Positions 46,823 through 58,484 are shown, counted from the first letter of the stretch. The stretch: DNA of 64,000 nt from Corylus avellana (GCF_901000735.1 NC_081543.1:37630590-37694589); one strand, 5' to 3'. A program made the numbers and translations. The notes: generated from the letters alone by a model not told the origin.

Positions 46823-47042
46823 ACAAATAATGGCTTGACTCCGTCCGATCAATCTTCACTAAACACATCTGAACCGTCCGTTTCCTTCCAAAAAAAATTC
46901 AGCATGACAGTACTTTCTCTTCGCTTTAAACAAGAAAGGGTCGGCAGCGAGAGACAAAAAGTGAAGCCCTTGGAACTGGTGGTGGACTCTCTCAAGTGAA
47001 ATCGGGTTTTTAGAACGAGAAATCGGAGACCGAAACTGAAAG

Positions 47043-49551
47043 ATGTCCGGCGTGACGAACCAGGAGGAAGACAAGAAGCCCACCGATCAGTCGGCCCACA
47101 TCAACCTCAAAGTCAAGGGCCAGGTTTCTCTCATTCTATCTCTGATTATGACTTCTCGATTACTAATTTTTACAATAAAATTTTCCGAATCGATTCTGGG
47201 GCTTTCGATCTATATGATGTCTTATTTTGTTAAATATTTTTTAATTGAAAAAATGGATAAACTTTCTGGGGTTTAATGAGATTTTATAGGGTTCTTAAAA
47301 AAGATATTTTTAGGAGGTTTAAGAAAAAAAAAAAAAGTGCGACTTGGGTTCTGTCTGTTTGTTTGTTTTGTTTTTCTTTTGATGCTGTTTTGCTGTGATT
47401 ATTTTTGGTTTAGTTTACCAAAAACATGTATTTAGGAATACGTAGAGACAGGGTTTTTGGTTTTGGTTTTGGAAATTTAACATGTTTTGTATAACTATTG
47501 AGGATAGTGTTGTGTGTGGTAATTCGTTTTTGTGTATCATATTTTCTGGGTTTTTGCTTTTTTATTATTGCTCTTACACATGCCTCTCACCAGGCGTTTT
47601 TTTTTTTTTACAGTTGTCCATGTAAAGTTGTTTGCTTTAGTTATAGTTCCCTTACATAATTTTTTATTGCCTATTTCGTATCACATCATTGTCGATTTTT
47701 GATGGTTACTAGAGATCGTTGTGTGCTTAAGCATGTGTCTCTGTATTTTCTCATTTACACGGTATTATCTCGTGATGGCATATACAACTTTCTGACCTTT
47801 GTTTTGTGCCATAAAGTTTTTTTAGTCAATATTCACCTGCTTGGAGCATGTTTAGGCATCTATTGAAACTGATTACATTATAATTGCTAATGTGGACGAT
47901 AATTGGACGATCAGACGAGTTGGAAGTCATAATTAGAACCGTTGTCTGTTCTATCAATAAGTTGAAGCAGCTTCGTTACCAATTAAGTCTTGAAAATTGA
48001 TCCCATGTCACTAGTTTTGAAAAAAAGAGAGAAAAAAGAAAGAAAGCCCTTTTCTTTTCATGAACCTATACTTCTGTATATAATATGTTTGGATATAAAT
48101 CACATATTTGATGCCAGAACGCATTCTTATAAAGGTATATTGCAACGTGTTTATTTGATGTCCTGGAATCTCATCTCTGCTACGACATGTGTATTCTACT
48201 TTGTTTTCTTAAGTAATAGCCTAAATTAGTAGATTCCTGTTTTAGTTTTAGTTTTATTCTTCTTACAGGTTACTGGAAATACTATTAGTGTACTTAATTT
48301 TATGTTTTTTGGTCTTCTCTAAGTCGGTGTTTCCTTTTAGTTTGTCTTCCATAATTTTTGATGCATCTTAAACAGTTCCTTTATGCGTAACCAAACCACT
48401 CCTCTTTAACATTATTTCAGAAAATTAATTAATCAAAGGGCATTCTTGCCCCTTGCTCCTATACAATGCAACTTTTTGCTTTCTATTGTTTGCTTTGGTA
48501 TGTTGAATATTGTGTTAGCAATATATCCTTCGAAGTGATCTCAATGTGTTCAATAAAAGCTGTTTTCTTCTTTATATATAAAATATCAATAAATGGGAAC
48601 CGGACATTGTGTTGTCATATATCTTACTTCTATTAATTTTAATATGCTCATACAATGGCCAGTCTTGATTGCCATGCTAGGTCTTTTAGTTTCCTCATAT
48701 GTGTCATATATCTGTTTTCTTTTTTTAGTCTAATACTTTATAGAGGACAGTCATCTGAAGCAGGTCTTGGACAATTGTAAGATCTTGATCATATACATCT
48801 TACACAATAATTGCTTAGAAGTAAGAAGTTAGTGCTACATTCAGCTATAGTATTGTAGATCATGCTATGTATGGTGTTATTCATGTTGAGCAATCACATG
48901 GTAGTTTTGGAAACTATGACCGGTAGCGCCTACTATGTAGCCTTGCATATGCATTTTGAGAACAAAGCTATTCAATATAGTTGGGATGATAACTACAAGG
49001 CACTTTTAGTGGCGTGTGGCCCAAGATCTTCCAAATTTTTTCAATACTTCCTTGGAAGTCACTTTTATCATTTTGAAAATTTTCAGATGGTTTACAAATC
49101 AATGCACTCTAAAAGGAGTTATACTATCAATTATCTTTACGGTGCTCCTATTGTTTAGTGGTCAAGCCTGGAGACATGCAATGTTCTATGTTCTACATGC
49201 TAATTTTAGTAATGTTTTTTTTTTTTTTTTTTCAGGATGGGAATGAAGTATTTTTCAGGATTAAGAGGAGCACTCAACTGAAGAAGCTTATGAATGCGTA
49301 TTGTGATCGTCAGTCTGTGGAGTTCAACTCAATTGCATTCTTGTTTGATGGCCGTCGTCTCCGAGCAGAGCAGACTCCAGATGAGGTCTCTCTCTCTCTC
49401 TTTCTCTCTCTCTCTGTGTGTGCTGGTGTTGTTTGCATGCCATTGTTTAGGGCCCCAGTTTTACTTTAGATATTTCTTGCTGCAGCTGGAAATGGAAGAC
49501 GGTGATGAGATAGATGCCATGCTGCACCAAACTGGGGGAGCTATTGCCTAA
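47043..49551 (+). CDS. SUMO: Small ubiquitin-like modifier (SUMO1/2 type)
   Basis: Three exons: 47043-47123, 49236-49385 and 49486-49551, all with GT-AG introns in phase 0. They encode 98 residues. The acidic N-terminus (N-Q-E-E-D-K-K-P) leads into the ubiquitin fold: [22 protein letters not shown], the [11 protein letters not shown] core, and a C-terminus ending Q-T-G-G followed by Ala-Ile-Ala. SUMO proteases would cut after the Gly-Gly pair; the mature Gly is then joined to lysines of nuclear and other proteins through the E1/E2 (SCE1) pathway. The precursor tail is only three residues. The start is the first ATG of the leader in this frame and gives the conserved N-terminus. High confidence in both identity and exon limits; only untranslated regions remain open. 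Confidence 0.96.
47124..49235 (+). other. First intron of SUMO, 2.1 kb
   Basis: Starts GTTTCT after CAG and ends in a long T run followed by TTTCAG. T-rich on the coding strand as is normal for plant introns. Short open frames inside (for example 48862-49158) are not coding. No transposon is recognised in it. Confidence 0.85.
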
Positions 49552-50817
49552 AGGGTTTGGCAGGTCATTTCTCTAGCAGGAGAGAAATATAAATAGATTT
49601 TAGCATTTCCAAAAGACAATATTTGGAACTGTAATGCCTATTAATTATGTGCTAGACAACCAGCCTTTTCTGAATCATTATGGGATATGCCTTGTTAATT
49701 TCGAAAGAGTTTTGTATTCAGTTATTTCCTCAGGGATTATGTGCTTTGTCTCATTTCGATTGAACTGTAAATTATTATCTGGGTTCAAAATTTAATCAGT
49801 GTAGAGATTGAGATTCAACCAAGGGAGTAATGTTTTTTAAACATTTTTATTCAAGCAAGTACTCCATCTCTTTCCTTAAGAGATAATGAAATCAGAAGTT
49901 GGAGAAACAGAACAGCATGAAATATTTTTTTATTTATTTATATATTATGTTATAAACAAAATTTCTTAAGAGGTACTATTTCCGAGAAGATCTCTTAAAC
50001 AATACAGCACCTAAGCATGCATGTAACTAATTTATTTTCATCATTATTACACATGCTTCCATTTTCTGACAGTTGTTGGCCCTTGAGAAATTGTAACCAG
50101 TTTTGCAGCTGCATGTATCTTGGTTCAATCCCCCTTTTTTCTTTTTCATGCTGGGTTTCTCTGAGCTTTGTAGATGTAGGCAATCGTAAGATCCGAGCTG
50201 ATGTTTGGGTGATAAACCTACATGACAAAAATGAATAGGATATTCAAGACCTCCACAAACAAACAATTTGAAAGTTAGTTAATAATCCATAGGAAGATCT
50301 GAAAAATCCTGAGGTTAAACTCAAAAAATTCACAAAAGGAAAAATGTGGCAAATATTTTTTTCACTAGCTTTTAAGTAATCTTAACTGATGATTTATTTC
50401 GTAATTTGTTGATTTAACTTATAGATGGCTCCAAACGTATTTAGCATAATCTTCAGCATAAAATGTTATTTTGTCAGAAAAATACAAACATGAATAATGG
50501 TATACACATACCATATTTCTACCACAATGATATTGACATGACAGTTCCAATCAACCCATTAATATTCTAATTAATCCTTGAATATTTAAGGTTTGGTTGG
50601 TACTGCCACATCAATAGTGTGACATAAAGATAAGGTTTCTAACATAAATCTAAAAATATTTTTCAGAAAAACTTTTTCAAGGGAATACTATATACCACGT
50701 CACTATCCCATCATTTTTGAAGATAATCACTTCCTAGATAGGCAAAAGATTAACTAGCTAGGCAGGAAGGAGAGAGAGAGAGAGAGAGAGAGTTGAGACC
50801 AGGTGGGAAAGTAGCTT
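49552..50817. other. SUMO 3' flank and intergenic
   Basis: The first few hundred bases are probably SUMO 3' untranslated sequence. The rest is AT-rich, ending in a (GA)n run at about 50771-50791. Overlapping short frames at 49995-50266 on both strands have no domain. Confidence 0.5.
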
Positions 50818-51096
50818 TCATAGATATCGGAACCAGCTTCTGCATTTTGTCATGCAATCAAAAGCACATTCCAAGTAACGATCGTAGTCGTGAATGGCGT
50901 GCGCACAGTCAAACAAAACACAATATTTAGCGCAAAATCTTGAGTAGCGGATTTTAACATCTAAAGAGGAGGAAGAAGAAATCCCATTAACATTACTAAT
51001 TGCATCGGCTACTAATTGTTGTAGCAGTAGCACCATCAACGCTACTGTCATCATCTTCACAATTCTGCCTATACCACTACCACAATATTTTCCCAT
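50818..51096 (-). CDS. Thionin-like six-cysteine secreted peptide, apparently intact
   Basis: 92 residues from the ATG at 51094-51096; a further in-frame ATG at 51166-51168 would add 24 residues but no homology. The inner start matches the starts of copies A and B. A hydrophobic stretch (K-M-M-T-V-A-L-M-V-L-L-L) ends at V-A-D-A, a plausible signal cleavage site. The mature part carries C-x3-C-x4-C-x12-C-x3-C-x3-C and ends R-S-W-F-R-Y-L. It aligns with copies A and B at both ends (V-K-M, V-A-D, F/Y-C-A-K, E-C-x-F-D-C-M) but has a short 12-residue loop where they have the His repeat. The two cysteine triads resemble plant thionin-like or hairpin-type peptides. Antimicrobial or signalling function is not shown by sequence alone. 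Confidence 0.7.
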   Translation of the reverse strand: MGKYCGSGIGRIVKMMTVALMVLLLQQLVADAISNVNGISSSSSLDVKIRYSRFCAKYCVLFDCAHAIHDYDRYLECAFDCMTKCRSWFRYL

Positions 51097-51285
51097 TGCT
51101 TTTTTTTCCCTTCCCTCACTGCAAGTCTGCAACCCTTTTGTTATTTGCAATTGTTCAATGATGACCACAATTTATAACTAAATTATTCAGTCTGAGCTTC
51201 AATATTTTATTCCCATATTAATCCCATTCACTCTCGATCTCTTGAGATTGTGCATAAACAAAAGGTTCTGTTTAAAGAATGGTGG

Positions 51286-51339
51286 CTTTTGGCAAGGCTT
51301 AATAATGGCTTAGACTTCATTATCAAGCCTTGCCAAAAG
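51286..51339. other. 22-bp-stem hairpin upstream of the thionin-like gene
   Basis: Arms 51286-51307 and 51318-51339 (CTTTTGGCAAGGCTT core) pair over 22 bases with one mismatch and a 10-base loop, about 190 bp before the start of the minus-strand gene. Could be a small foldback element or a regulatory hairpin. Confidence 0.7.
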
Positions 51340-52006
51340 ACAAACTATTTTCACTTTCGAGAATAACTTCAATAGGTCTTGGTGTAAAGTAGGTATTTTG
51401 CATCCTCCAATACAAAGTAGACACCTCAACTTGAAAAACCAAAAAGTAATATGACCATTCACACCAAGATAATTTCTTTTCTTTTGACAAAATACCTCAT
51501 AGACAAAATGGAAAATACCCATCAACAAAAAACATTAGAGCCATTGTCTTGGTTACTTTTGAGATTCTGGTATCAGAGGCTTGGAGGTGGGTGGGGAGGT
51601 TCGGTGATGAGTGTTGGATATTGTGTTAAAATGAATGGGAAACTAATTAAAAGTCCACGAGATCGTTTTGAATAAATTAAAGATATAATATTTTCATCTC
51701 TATTATATTTAGTGTTTTTACTTAATGTCTCAAATTTCTATTGAAGGCATTAAAAAAATGTTTTACACCACATCCTATCCTGACACAAGGGACTCATGAG
51801 TTATTGTTTAATGACTCTTGGAAAAAGTTGTCTACCTTACAAGGGTCTAAGTGTGTTTTCATCTGCTTTTCATCTGCTTTTAAGGGTATGATAATTTAAA
51901 AAGTAAAAACAAATGACAAGCGTAGTCAAAATTCATTCTAGAGAAACACTTGTTTAAAAAGGTTTATTATAAAGTATAAAGTCGAGAGTGGAGAGGGCAT
52001 GCGTAT
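51340..52006. other. Intergenic
   Basis: No gene recognised. The overlapping frames at 51310-51528 and 51451-51675 have no domain. Confidence 0.5.
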
Positions 52007-52007
52007 T

Positions 52008-52116
52008 TTTTTTTGACATGTGCACACAAAGGGAAGAGAGAAGAGGGATTCGAATTAGTGACTTCCGCTTCATGAGGCGTAATACACAGCTGATTGAGCT
52101 ATCCATTGGGAACGAA
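52008..52116 (-). mobile_element. tRNA-derived SINE with 12-bp target-site duplication
   Basis: Perfect 12-bp duplication GGCATGCGTATT at 51996-52007 and 52117-52128. On the minus strand: tRNA-like head with A-box-like and B-box (ATTCGAATCCC-type) sequences, the CTCATGA loop, and the A tail. At 109 bp this is the cleanest member of the family in the window. Confidence 0.88.
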
Positions 52117-52690
52117 GGCATGCGTATTGGCACAAAATAGAAGTTCTACGTAATTCCTCACAACTTGGACCTTTCATTAGATTACAGCATCGAAATGTTT
52201 TGTGCTCAATTATCAAAACATAAATATGTCAATCTAGACAAATCATCTTAGTTGTTTGATTGTGTTTTTGATTGGTTGCAACTTGCAAGGTTATGTTCTT
52301 AAAATATAAAAGTTTGTTAAGCTTTTGTTTAGAACAAAGAGTTTCTAAACCCTATCATGCCGGCCTCTTGTTTGGGTGTTGTGTCATGTGGATATGGTCG
52401 AACTTTATTTATGAATTCTGATTGAATAATGCTAGAAGTTCTCTTTATGTTTCTCGTGTCCTTTCAAAACTTATGTGATTTTGATTCATGTTATACATCA
52501 TTTCATCAAAGGGAATGATAGATGTTCTTCTGGTGTTTTTTTCGTCCTTGGTAGATATTATTTTCTAAAAAAAAAGTGAGAAAAATAAGGAAAGTTTATT
52601 TTTTAGAAAATAACATTTACCTAGGACTAGAAAATTCTGTTATTTCTTCCTATGTTAATTGGAATGAGTAATTCTAGAAGTGAATATAGG
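52117..52690. other. Intergenic
   Basis: AT-rich, no gene seen. A short inverted match (GTCCTTGGTAGATATTATTTTCTAAAAAA with its reverse near 52600) forms a foldback at about 52545-52632. Confidence 0.5.
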
Positions 52691-52693
52691 AAT

Positions 52694-53214
52694 CGCTACA
52701 AAAATTCAAGGATTTTGTGACTGCTTATTAGTGACATGCCTGTAGCGATGTTTTTGAAATGACAAAAGTTTGGTAGACTAAAAACGGGGTAGGTGACGTG
52801 TGAACAGTAAAAAGGTCATTAATTTTCCATTTATTTATTAATTTATTCTTTCATTTTTTTTTTCTCCAGATCTTCTTCAAATCTTCTTCTCCTCCTTCTT
52901 CAGATTTCTTCTTCTTCATGACGCCGGCGAGGGTAGTTGTGCCGGCGTCCTCTGTTGACGCCATGAAACAGTGCTCCAGCGGCTTGTAGCACGACTGCAA
53001 CATTATTCTCGCTTACTCTGTTATATGTCTCTCTATTTTCTCTCTTCCGCTCCTCTGTTTTCAACATGACACTAATTAGTGACGTGGTACTGTTCATACG
53101 ACACCCCCTCTTGAGGGGTGTTGTTTTACCCAAAAAAAGTCACCTTGTGGTGCGTTTTCAAAAATTCATATTGTTGACACGTCACAAAATCCTAATATTT
53201 TTGTAGTAAATCTA
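52694..53214. mobile_element. Probable TIR DNA transposon remnant
   Basis: Ends share CTACAAAAATWYWAGGATTTTGTGAC in inverted orientation (52696-52721 and about 53180-53207). The interior has a CT-rich stretch and a short frame at 52900-53133 with no domain. No target-site duplication is clear, so the superfamily is open. Confidence 0.5.
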
Positions 53215-53746
53215 CCATTTAATTTGTGTAGAACTCACAATGATTCCACAAATCCAATGATGAATCAATTTAACTTGCCTCAAATCCAATCGTAATCTAT
53301 CACAAATCCCTTATTTTTTTCACTTTATTTTAAAAAAATAATATCCTCAAAGAGTACCTAGCATTCTCCATATTGATATACTCAATCGGGCAAAGATATA
53401 TACACATACAAGATAATAGAGATCCCATAAATCATGGGATTATAATGATTACAAATATTTTACATGTGAGAATTGCCTTCTTTAGTTGGTTGTCAATTAT
53501 TCTTTCTTAAATGTGATTTGAATTCTGACTCTATGTATGTGAAGGCTTATGTGGGTTCCACACATCACATTAGCCTATGGATCTAATAATAATTTTGAAA
53601 ATATGAAGGATGGAAGAAGAACCAGAGGTTTCTGTACACAATTAGTAGGAGAATGTGTAGGAGCAAAACAATATGTAGCATTTATAGGAGATGTATAGTC
53701 ATCTAGCAAGCAAAAAGGGGGGAGTACACACCATGAGCCTGTCTCT
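53215..53746. other. Intergenic, probably LTR remnant downstream of the copia fragment
   Basis: On the minus strand this follows the copia stop at 53747 and could hold its LTR, but no repeat pair is present to confirm it. No gene seen. Confidence 0.35.
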
Positions 53747-53815
53747 TCACCAAAGAAAGCGAGTAGTGGTGAGACCTTTGGTAAAGATATCAAAAGCAAT
53801 ATTACTTAAGGTCGT
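53747..53815 (-). pseudogene. Ty1/copia polyprotein C-terminal fragment
   Basis: On the minus strand a short frame reads D-I-F-T-K-G-L-T-T-T-R-F-L-W then TGA. The D-I/L-x-T-K-G/A-L motif marks the end of the RNase H region in plant copia polyproteins. Upstream coding sequence is lost. Confidence 0.55.
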
Positions 53816-54281
53816 GAAGTGAATGATATGCTAGTTATTTAGTTTGTGTTGTATTATGACTCAGACGGGGACTGAACCGAAATTTCTCATCGTGTTCTCA
53901 TCTAAGAAAGATGTAGAATGCTTGCGGATCGGGTGCACTTACGAAAGACCAACGGGGATCGAGCTATATAGAGGATATATATGAAAAATTTTAAAACAAA
54001 AATCTAGAGTTCTTACATGTTAGAAAATTTGTATTGATAATTCATTTTGCAGTTCAACATGCTTGGGGAATAATTTCAAAGTGATCTTTTTTCTTGTATA
54101 ATCTGATTGGAATTTGCTTCAAGTACAACTAAATCCAGCAATCTCAGTTATTTTTAACTGATTGAAACAAGAATATAATTATATACTGAAACGAGAAATC
54201 TCATATGAAATGCTGTAATAAAAACATGCATAATTAAGATCAGTACAAGCATAAGCATGCAGTTGACTTGTAGGAGAAAAA
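53816..54281. other. Intergenic
   Basis: No gene recognised; ordinary AT-rich sequence up to the MITE. Confidence 0.5.
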
Positions 54282-54465
54282 ATGTAATGATATAAGGAGG
54301 ACTAGAGTTCTCCTAGAGTCATTTCAAATGTGATGTGACATTTAAAATCACTATTCAATTTGAGATGATCATTATTGAATTTTAATCTATTGGTGATTTT
54401 AAATGTCACATTACATTTGCGATGACTCTAAGAAAATTACTCTTGTCCTCCTTATATCATTACTC
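54282..54465. mobile_element. 184-bp MITE, Mutator-like
   Basis: 9-bp target-site duplication GGAGAAAAA at 54273-54281 and 54466-54474. Long inverted repeats around GTAATGATATAAGGAGGAC and ATGTGATGTGACATTTAAAATCAC. The right end reads GAGTAATGATATAAGG in reverse, similar in its first bases to the 21-kb MITE. Confidence 0.82.
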
Positions 54466-54787
54466 GGAGAAAAAGGTTGATGCATGTGAGAAAGAAGGCA
54501 ACACAGTTAACTAAAAGTGAGAAAAATATGATATAAAAACAATTACTGCTTTTACCTTTGCACCACGCACCGGTAAAAACAAATACCGTTTCACTCATTG
54601 ATCAAGGGTAAATTGAACACGTCACATCTGTTGGCCGGAATAATACAAAATATATATAATTTCTCAACGTGTACGCGCGTATAAAGTACGTAAACTTGGA
54701 TAATTTTTTTATTTTTTTATTTTTTTAAAAAAGCCCAAGAAAATAGCTTCAAGTTCAACCAATAAGGATGAGGCAATATTGCTTTAT

Positions 54788-54988
54788 ATGATGATCACCA
54801 TGATCATCGTTTTCCTGGCGTCCTTGGAGGTCGGAGAAGCCTTTAAATGGAAAGTGAACCAGCGCTGCTACCAAAAGTACTACGCCACGTGCATAGTTAG
54901 AGGTCACAAGTGCACGCCCCATGTTTTCAAGGACTTAGTAGAAAATTTATATATGCTCTTCTGCGCTATGAAATGCATTTTCTGTTAA
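54788..54988 (+). CDS. Small cysteine-rich secreted peptide, array member 1 (original start mutated)
   Basis: Aligned with array member 3 (61601), the homologous start falls at 54743 but reads ATA instead of ATG. The next in-frame ATG is at 54788, giving 66 residues with a shortened but still hydrophobic N-terminus (M-I-I-V-F-L-A-S) ending near G-E-A. The mature part has F-K-W-K-V-N-Q-R-C-Y-Q-K-Y-Y-A-T-C, like the others, then C-x6-C and a cysteine-poor stretch before C-A-M-K-C-I-F-C. The cysteine spacing in the second half departs from members 2 and 3. It may be expressed with a weak signal, or be on the way to a pseudogene. Family function is unknown. Confidence 0.6.
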   Translation: MMITMIIVFLASLEVGEAFKWKVNQRCYQKYYATCIVRGHKCTPHVFKDLVENLYMLFCAMKCIFC

Positions 54989-55389
54989 AAGCATCAAGAT
55001 ATAAGTATTGGGCTTTTTTTCTTTTTCTTTTTCTTTTTCTTTTTCCTTTTTAATTATTATTATTATTTTTGAGTCGTATAAATTAAATCAAAGCACACGT
55101 CCACCTTTTTTTTTTCTTTTTTTTTTTTTTTTTTTTTATTATTTATGAGTGAGTAATATGAAGCGATGAAAAGTAAAAATGTTGCATTCACATTCGACTA
55201 AGCAAATGTTTAATTGAAGTTTAGCTAAGCAAGCACTTATATTTTTGAAAAATATAGTAATAGAATAATGGGAAATACGAAGATAAGAAACATATATAAT
55301 ATAATTAACAAACCAGGTAAGAAACATAATGGAAAACTACAGTGAGGGGCATTTTCCTAATTATATATCTTCTATCTTTATGTGATAAT
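54989..55389. other. 3' flank of array member 1
   Basis: T-rich with long TTTTTC runs. Shares AATCAAAGCACACG and GAGTAATATGAAGCGATGAAAAG with the flanks at 20.5 and 59.7 kb. No gene. Confidence 0.55.
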
Positions 55390-56124
55390 CAGTGGCGGAT
55401 TTACACAGGGGCGACCTGGGGGCAGGCGCCCCTGGTAAATTTTTTTTAAAAAAAATCCATTAAGGATTTTCAATCAAAATTTGAAGAGTGCCCCTAGTAA
55501 AAAAAATTATCAGGGCACCTTGGCCTTCTTTTTGTGTTCAAATGGTCCATATGTGGAGAAATTATGATATTTTTTATTAAAGAGAGAGAGAATAAAGTTA
55601 TATTTTATCAATGGAGAGAGAGTAAATAATAGTTTATTATTAAAAAAAGATAGTGGGTGAATTTTTTAGTGTTTCTAGTCATAGTTTATAGATAAATGTG
55701 GTTTTTTTTTTGCTAAATTTAGACTCTAGTCTCTTTTATGTAGGCTTAGACTCTAATGTAATTTATGCTTTGAGATTTTAAGCTTTTCTAAAAAATAGCC
55801 GTATGCTAATAGCCCACTAAAAATACTCATTTTTCTTAGACACTAGTAGTCATTTAATTGTGCTTAGTTTATTTCGTAAGTAGTTTAAATTATTATGTGT
55901 TTGTGACCTCGTTAGATGAAGATTTTTAATAGTTACTTTGATTATTTTTTTTTTTTTTGTGGGTAATTTGATGAGTTTGATTTGATTTGTGATACATATA
56001 TTATGGTATAATTTATTTTTTGATTGTATTTACCGTATTATAAAAAATATATATAATACATAAAGAGAAAAAAAAAAAAAAAATTTTACGCCCCTGGTAA
56101 CTCCAATTCCTAGATCCGCCACTG
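55390..56124. mobile_element. 735-bp non-autonomous hAT element
   Basis: Terminal inverted repeats begin CAGTGGCGGAT at both ends. Second-tier inverted matches around CAGGGGCG and GCCCCTGGTAA lie just inside. Flanks TGTGATAAT (55381-55389) and TGTGATAT (56125-56132) are a near-perfect 8-bp duplication. No transposase frame. It interrupts the shared 3' flank of the peptide array. Confidence 0.8.
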
Positions 56125-56132
56125 TGTGATAT

Positions 56133-57489
56133 GGAAGTGAAGCAAGATGGCTAACAAGAAAAAAAATTTGAGAATGCAACTTTAATGAACAGGATGAACA
56201 ACATGAACATTAATATAGGATAATTGCAATGCAACTTTGCATATTTTTTTTAAGCACCGCTGACTTACAGTACTGCACAACAAATTTGAGAATTTATTTA
56301 TTTATTTATTTTCTATAGAGCAAGCCAAAATAATTTCATACCCACATCTCAAAATAAAAATGTTCTCCTGATGTTGATTTTTATGATAAAGTATAAAAAA
56401 AAAAAAAAAAAATGTAGCATAAAACGAATGTATTACTTCTAATGGTATATATTTTGTTTATGAAGTAATGAGGAAATTCGTTCCTCACTCTTCACTATTT
56501 GGCCATCAACTAAGGCCACCTCTTTTGGGAGTGGTCTTGTGCCCATGTGATTGTTGACTGCCTCCAGCAGCTCTCGTTCTTAAGTTCTTTGACCGTCTCA
56601 AAGGTTTCTAAATATGCCAACTCTCGGGCACACTCGGTTGTAAAATGGGTCACTTCCCACTTAGTGTTTAAAAACATTCCCGATAATTCTTCTTTCATTT
56701 CGACTTTAAGAATTATGAGTGACAAAAACCCTTCCTCATAATTTGTTGTGTTTTTATTTCTTTCCCTTTCTTTTTTACCAAAGTTGAATAAAAAGAAAAG
56801 GAAAATTCATTCATTAATTATCGGGTACGTTTGGTTATTAAGAATTTTAAATTTTAAACTTCATGTGAGCTCATGTTTGGGAAACCGGAGTAACTTTTAT
56901 CTAATACCTTGCACATTTATTTTGCTTATTTGTTAAAGTTTTTAGATTAGTGCTTTTCTCACACTTTTTATCAGTACCTCTCATGAATAATTATCCCATT
57001 TCCAACGATTAATTGACTAGACAATGGGTTTTAGGTGAATATGGATATGGTGTTAAAATAAAATAAAATAAAAACTAAAAAGGTCGATTTTTAAAAAATA
57101 AAAAATAAAATTGATATGGATATTTTATAAATAAAATAAAATAAAGTTTCCTAGCTAGATATCTATGACTCTTAAAAGTGTTTCACAAATCCAAATATAT
57201 ATAGATAATAGTATTTTTGTTTGGGGGTTCATAATTGGTGAATTAAGTAAGAGTGTATGGTTGACAAGTTAGTCGCTAATTAATTAAATTGATAAAGTTA
57301 GATTTTGTACTTTATCATTTCACCAAGAGTATTAATGCTATATATATTATATTTTTATCATACAATTGTCTAATAACATTGACATGCATGACACTCTAAA
57401 TCAATCATTGGACATTTCTTTTATTTAACAAGAATTAATCTAAGGCTTAATTTGTTTGATAGAATTATAGTATCTAAATCTCTTTCACC

Positions 57490-57536
<47 letters not shown>

Positions 57537-58069
57537 AAAGGTACTCATACTAGTTAGGGGGATGTTGGTGCACATGAGTGACACGAGATGGACTTATAAA
57601 ATTACTCTTTTTTTACAAAAAAAAAAAAAAAAAGACACCTCTCCCAAAGTTTTTGAAAAATAAAACCTCTAAATTTTTTTTTAAAAAAAACGTGTAAACT
57701 TCTTTAGGTTTCTTTTTAAAGAAGCTTTCAATTGTGGCGTATATTTTTATAATTCCTTTCATTAAAACTAATTTTGTGATGTAACATATTTCTCAGCCTA
57801 GTTTGAAGAATTTTTTAGACAATTAACCTCTCTACAATCTTATATATATGCACTTTGCCCAGATTGTCATGGCACCACCACTATATTAAATTATTAATGT
57901 ACATCGAGAAATTGAAGCCCCTATTTAAAAAATAATAATAATAAAAAAAACCATAGATTTTACAAGAAATTACATCTTAATTAGCGTACGTTGAGAAGAA
58001 AGTTTGCCCTTTGCCGGCTGCACCATGCACGTACGTACGTACGTCGATGTCGCATGTACAAATTAATTA
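56133..58069. other. Array spacer with a microsatellite and short frames
   Basis: Contains the CTCAAAATAAAAATG...AGCATAAAACGAATG block shared with 20.6 kb (56347-56440), a minus open frame 56510-56725 with coding-like composition but no family I recognise, a region near 57230-57320 related to the MITE at 9.3 kb, (AT)n at 57491-57533, and (ACGT)n at 58030-58045. Confidence 0.5.
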
Positions 58070-58484
58070 GGAGAAACTTCGATCACTTTATACCCTTAAA
58101 TTACTACATGTTTTAAGAAGACTTTCAAAATTTTAAAAACTCTTAATTTAACCTCCTGAACTTTCAATTTGATTCAATTGACCCCTCCATCAGATTCAGT
58201 CGTTATCTCCTAACAAAAATTACTAAAAAAATCAAATTACCCTTCGATTTTCGTTATTTATTTATTTTTTTAATTTGGAATTGGGGGTAAATTTAGAATT
58301 TTATAAATAAAAAAAAAGTCAGGAGTATAAAGGTTATTTTATCACTTTTAACATTTAAAATTTGATGGATGGAGTACATTGCATCAAATTTAAAGTTTAA
58401 GGGGTGAAATTAAGAATTTTTAAAATTTAGGAGAGTTTTCTCAAAATACGTGATAGTTTAGAAGTCTTAAGTGAAGTTTCCCCT
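58070..58484. mobile_element. TIR element, about 415 bp
   Basis: Outer ends GGAGAAACTTC and GAAGTTTCCCC are inverted, and the arms pair over more than 120 bp (AATTTTAAAAA.TCTTAATTT and AATTTGAT.CAAT blocks). Flanks TACAAATTA and TACAAGTTA may be a 9-bp duplication, but a few bases of left border are unresolved. Confidence 0.65.

Noticed and set aside
48862..49158. 98-residue open frame in the SUMO region
   Set aside because: Lies wholly inside the first intron, which has clear GT-AG borders fixed by the conserved protein on both sides.
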